A stretch of DNA of 7,026 nucleotides from Candidatus Aquicultor primus (lineage in GTDB: Bacteria > Actinomycetota > Aquicultoria > Aquicultorales > Aquicultoraceae), in the NCBI GenBank assembly GCA_001767575.1, contig MELI01000024.1, forward strand, positions 51,525 to 58,550, written 5' to 3'. Made by a program: the position numbers and the translations under genes. The notes below the pieces were generated by a model. It worked only from the letters and a program-made list of their open reading frames with translations, was not told where the DNA came from and did not search any database. Positions 5,943 to 7,026 of the stretch are shown here, one piece after another. Numbering within the stretch: the stretch's first letter is position 1; each line of letters opens with the position of its first letter.

Positions 5943-5945
5943 CAG

Positions 5946-6293
5946 ATGGGCATGAAGTCTATGGGAAACAGGACTGAGCTGTTAAAGATAATTGCAAATC
6001 CTTTACGCGTTGAAATATTAGAGCAACTCGCAGAGGGCGTAAAATGCGTAAGTGATTTCGCGGAATCTATCAATGCAAGCCAGCCCAACATATCACAGCA
6101 CCTGGCGCTTCTTAGAAGGTATGGTCTCATCGATTACTACAACGATGGAAGACTACGCTGCTATTTTCTCGTAGATCCGGTAGTGCCGGATATTTTGAAG
6201 ATTCTAAGAAAACAATATAGCGGCAACCTGCCGGCTCCGGCTTGCTGTCCTGTCACTAAGAAAGGAACATATCCAGGGATAAGGAGGCGTTAA
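5946..6293 (+). CDS. ArsR/SmtB-family winged-helix repressor with four cysteines
   Basis: A 115-residue DNA-binding repressor (113 if it starts at 5952, 126 from the less likely ATG at 5913). The winged-helix core is plain: NPLRVEILEQLAEG (18-31), the recognition helix region SQPNISQHLALLRRYGLI (45-62), and the wing YYNDGRLRCYFL (64-75). Cysteines are C34, in CVSDF at the place of the CVCDL metal or thiol box of ArsR/CadC; C72 in the wing; and the pair C100-C101 in a PACCP tail. ArsR-family repressors leave DNA on binding metals or on cysteine oxidation or persulfidation. The second Cys of CVC is Ser here, so a standard arsenic or cadmium site is incomplete. Its partners (DsrE, TauE) favour a sulfur signal, as with BigR and SqrR, although their cysteine positions differ. 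The stop overlaps the next start (TAATG), and the operator lies over its promoter. Confidence 0.88.
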   Translation: MGMKSMGNRTELLKIIANPLRVEILEQLAEGVKCVSDFAESINASQPNISQHLALLRRYGLIDYYNDGRLRCYFLVDPVVPDILKILRKQYSGNLPAPACCPVTKKGTYPGIRRR

Positions 6294-6613
6294 TGAAAAT
6301 AGGGATTATTATTAGCTCAAAGGACCCCGAGACCGTATGGAATGCGTTTCGCTACGGCGAGCACATTATAAAGGCGGGCGATAGCGTAAAGGTTTTTTTG
6401 ACCGGCCCCGGTGTCGAAGCAGAGCGCATAGGTACCGAGCAGTTTCCGGTTACGGAAATGATGAAAAACTTAGAGTCTTTAGGTGGAGAAATTCTCTGTT
6501 GCGGCACTTGTGCAAAAAAGTTAAGAGGTCTTGAGCCTCAAGCTTGCCCTATCGGTGGGCTAAAAGATATGCATCAAATGGTTAAAGAAAGCGACCGGGT
6601 CGTAACTTTCTAG
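6293..6613 (+). CDS. DsrE-like sulfur-carrier protein
   Basis: A 106-residue soluble protein of the DsrE/DsrF-like fold: strand MKIGIIISSKDPETVWNAF at the N-terminus, then VKVFLTGPGVEAE (32-44), the strand-plus-cysteine segment EILCCGTCAKKLRGL (66-80), and a C-terminal KESDRVVTF strand typical of the family. Members carry sulfane sulfur on a conserved cysteine after the third strand, handing it between sulfur-transfer proteins. Here CGTC (70-73) resembles the CGTC of YedF-like members. C69 makes a CC pair and C85 (ACPIGGL) adds a fourth cysteine. AAGGAGG lies 5 nt before the ATG, and the gene overlaps the repressor stop by one base, so it is translationally linked. The likely role is to bind or relay persulfide sensed by the upstream repressor; the partner enzyme is not visible. 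Confidence 0.85.
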   Translation: MKIGIIISSKDPETVWNAFRYGEHIIKAGDSVKVFLTGPGVEAERIGTEQFPVTEMMKNLESLGGEILCCGTCAKKLRGLEPQACPIGGLKDMHQMVKESDRVVTF

Positions 6614-6661
6614 TCAGAAGATTGGTTGTGACCCAAGTTTTATTTTTTGAATGGAGGCGTT

Positions 6662-7026
6662 ATGGCTGAGACGGGTCTGCTTATAACATTATTTTTAATA
6701 GGACTTGTTGGCGCATTTTTCTCGGGCCTATTAGGCCTGGGCGGTGCTATCATCCTGGTGCCGCTTCTATTATATCTACCTCCGTTGATTGGCGTTGGCG
6801 CCCTTACTATGAAGGAAGTATCCGGTATTACGATTATCGTTGTTTTTGCCTCGGCACTTACGGGTGTTCTTACACACAATAAGAATCGCCTAGTTTCGAG
6901 AAGCTTGGTTCTTGTCATGGGAGTCACCGCTGCTTTCACCGCACTTTTAGGCTCGATTTACTCGAAGCAAACCTCAAGCGAGACACTCCTAGTTATCTTT
7001 GCGTTCATGGCTGCTTTTGCTGCTAT
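6662..7026 (+). CDS. TauE/SafE family anion transporter, N-terminal part (3' end outside window)
   Basis: The first 121 residues of a polytopic membrane protein; the family is usually about 250-270 residues. The N-terminal repeat begins with the diagnostic glycine-rich helix GLVGAFFSGLLGLGGAIILVP (14-34), followed by VSGITIIVVFASALTG and a basic loop HNKNRLVSR, then further hydrophobic helices. TauE/SafE proteins are proposed exporters of sulfite, sulfoacetate and similar anions; some occur in persulfide-response operons. GGAGG lies 4 nt before the ATG, and the leader GGAGGCGTT is the same as before dsrE. The 48-bp gap after dsrE has only a weak 4-bp stem before a T-rich run, so co-transcription is likely. 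The substrate is not determinable from this part. A decayed relative of its N-terminus lies at 5236-5301 on the other strand. Confidence 0.88.
   Translation, partial: MAETGLLITLFLIGLVGAFFSGLLGLGGAIILVPLLLYLPPLIGVGALTMKEVSGITIIVVFASALTGVLTHNKNRLVSRSLVLVMGVTAAFTALLGSIYSKQTSSETLLVIFAFMAAFAA

Larger units (their letters stand above)
5591..5945. other. AT-rich regulatory spacer without genes
   Basis: These 355 bases hold no ORF I can support. They contain a minus-strand promoter with a Fur-box-like palindrome (5692-5730), a strong orphan inverted repeat (5825-5852), a smaller GTTG/CAAC repeat (5812-5823), and the promoter, operator and ribosome site of the arsR-like gene (5868-5942). The 10-mer TTATAACTAT occurs twice (5703-5712 and 5798-5807); in AT-rich DNA this may be chance. 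No tRNA or known riboswitch pattern was recognised. Confidence 0.6.

Noticed and set aside
5591..5945. CRISPR array, tRNA or riboswitch in the AT-rich spacer
   Set aside because: There is no regularly spaced repeat, no cloverleaf-like pairing with T-loop sequence, and no aptamer core that I recognise.
5843..6130. Minus-strand 95-codon ORF over the arsR promoter and start
   Set aside because: It is antisense to the repressor's winged-helix coding region and to its operator, with no ribosome site or recognisable domain.
6622..6650. Terminator between the dsrE-like and tauE-like genes
   Set aside because: Only a 4-bp TTGG/CCAA stem precedes the T-rich run, and the two genes share leader sequence and orientation, so read-through is more likely.

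Overview
The window is a stretch of bacterial chromosome carrying eight recognisable or credible genes, one gene remnant and several regulatory sites. Nothing fixes the species. A FeoB of the CVTM gate type, an O-antigen-ligase-like protein with a TPR tail, HtpX, a divergent YchF and an ArsR-DsrE-TauE sulfur cassette fit an anaerobic or microaerophilic bacterium with a fairly GC-rich core genome. I cannot name the phylum with confidence.

Left part (1-3164). The 3' end of feoB (ferrous iron uptake) enters from the left edge and is followed by a 52-codon gene for a protein with eight cysteines, probably in the same operon. Facing them, only 11 bp away, is a large minus-strand gene for a polytopic Wzy_C/O-antigen-ligase-like protein with a C-terminal TPR region. 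Its true start is probably 26 codons downstream of the longest possible one. Its leader contains two mutually exclusive hairpins.

Middle (3165-5196). htpX (minus) and a divergent ychF-type ATPase gene (plus) are transcribed away from each other. Each has a promoter-like pair of hexamers with a 17-bp spacer in the 145-bp gap between them.

Right part (5197-7026). This part is visibly more AT-rich, especially 5311-5945. Directly after ychF, on the minus strand, lies a short decayed piece of a TauE/SafE-type transporter gene; it matches the N-terminus of the intact tauE-like gene at 6662 in 20 of 22 residues. Next is a possible minus-strand gene for a two-helix membrane protein of 62 residues, with a near-consensus promoter overlapped by a Fur-box-like palindrome. 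The window ends with a plus-strand operon of an ArsR-family repressor, a DsrE-like sulfur-carrier protein and a TauE/SafE transporter (cut by the window edge). A 27-bp imperfect palindrome typical of ArsR/SmtB operators sits over its promoter. The simplest reading is a self-regulated thiol, persulfide or sulfite response unit: ArsR senses through cysteines, DsrE binds sulfane sulfur and TauE exports a sulfur oxyanion or related anion. The sensed ligand is inference.
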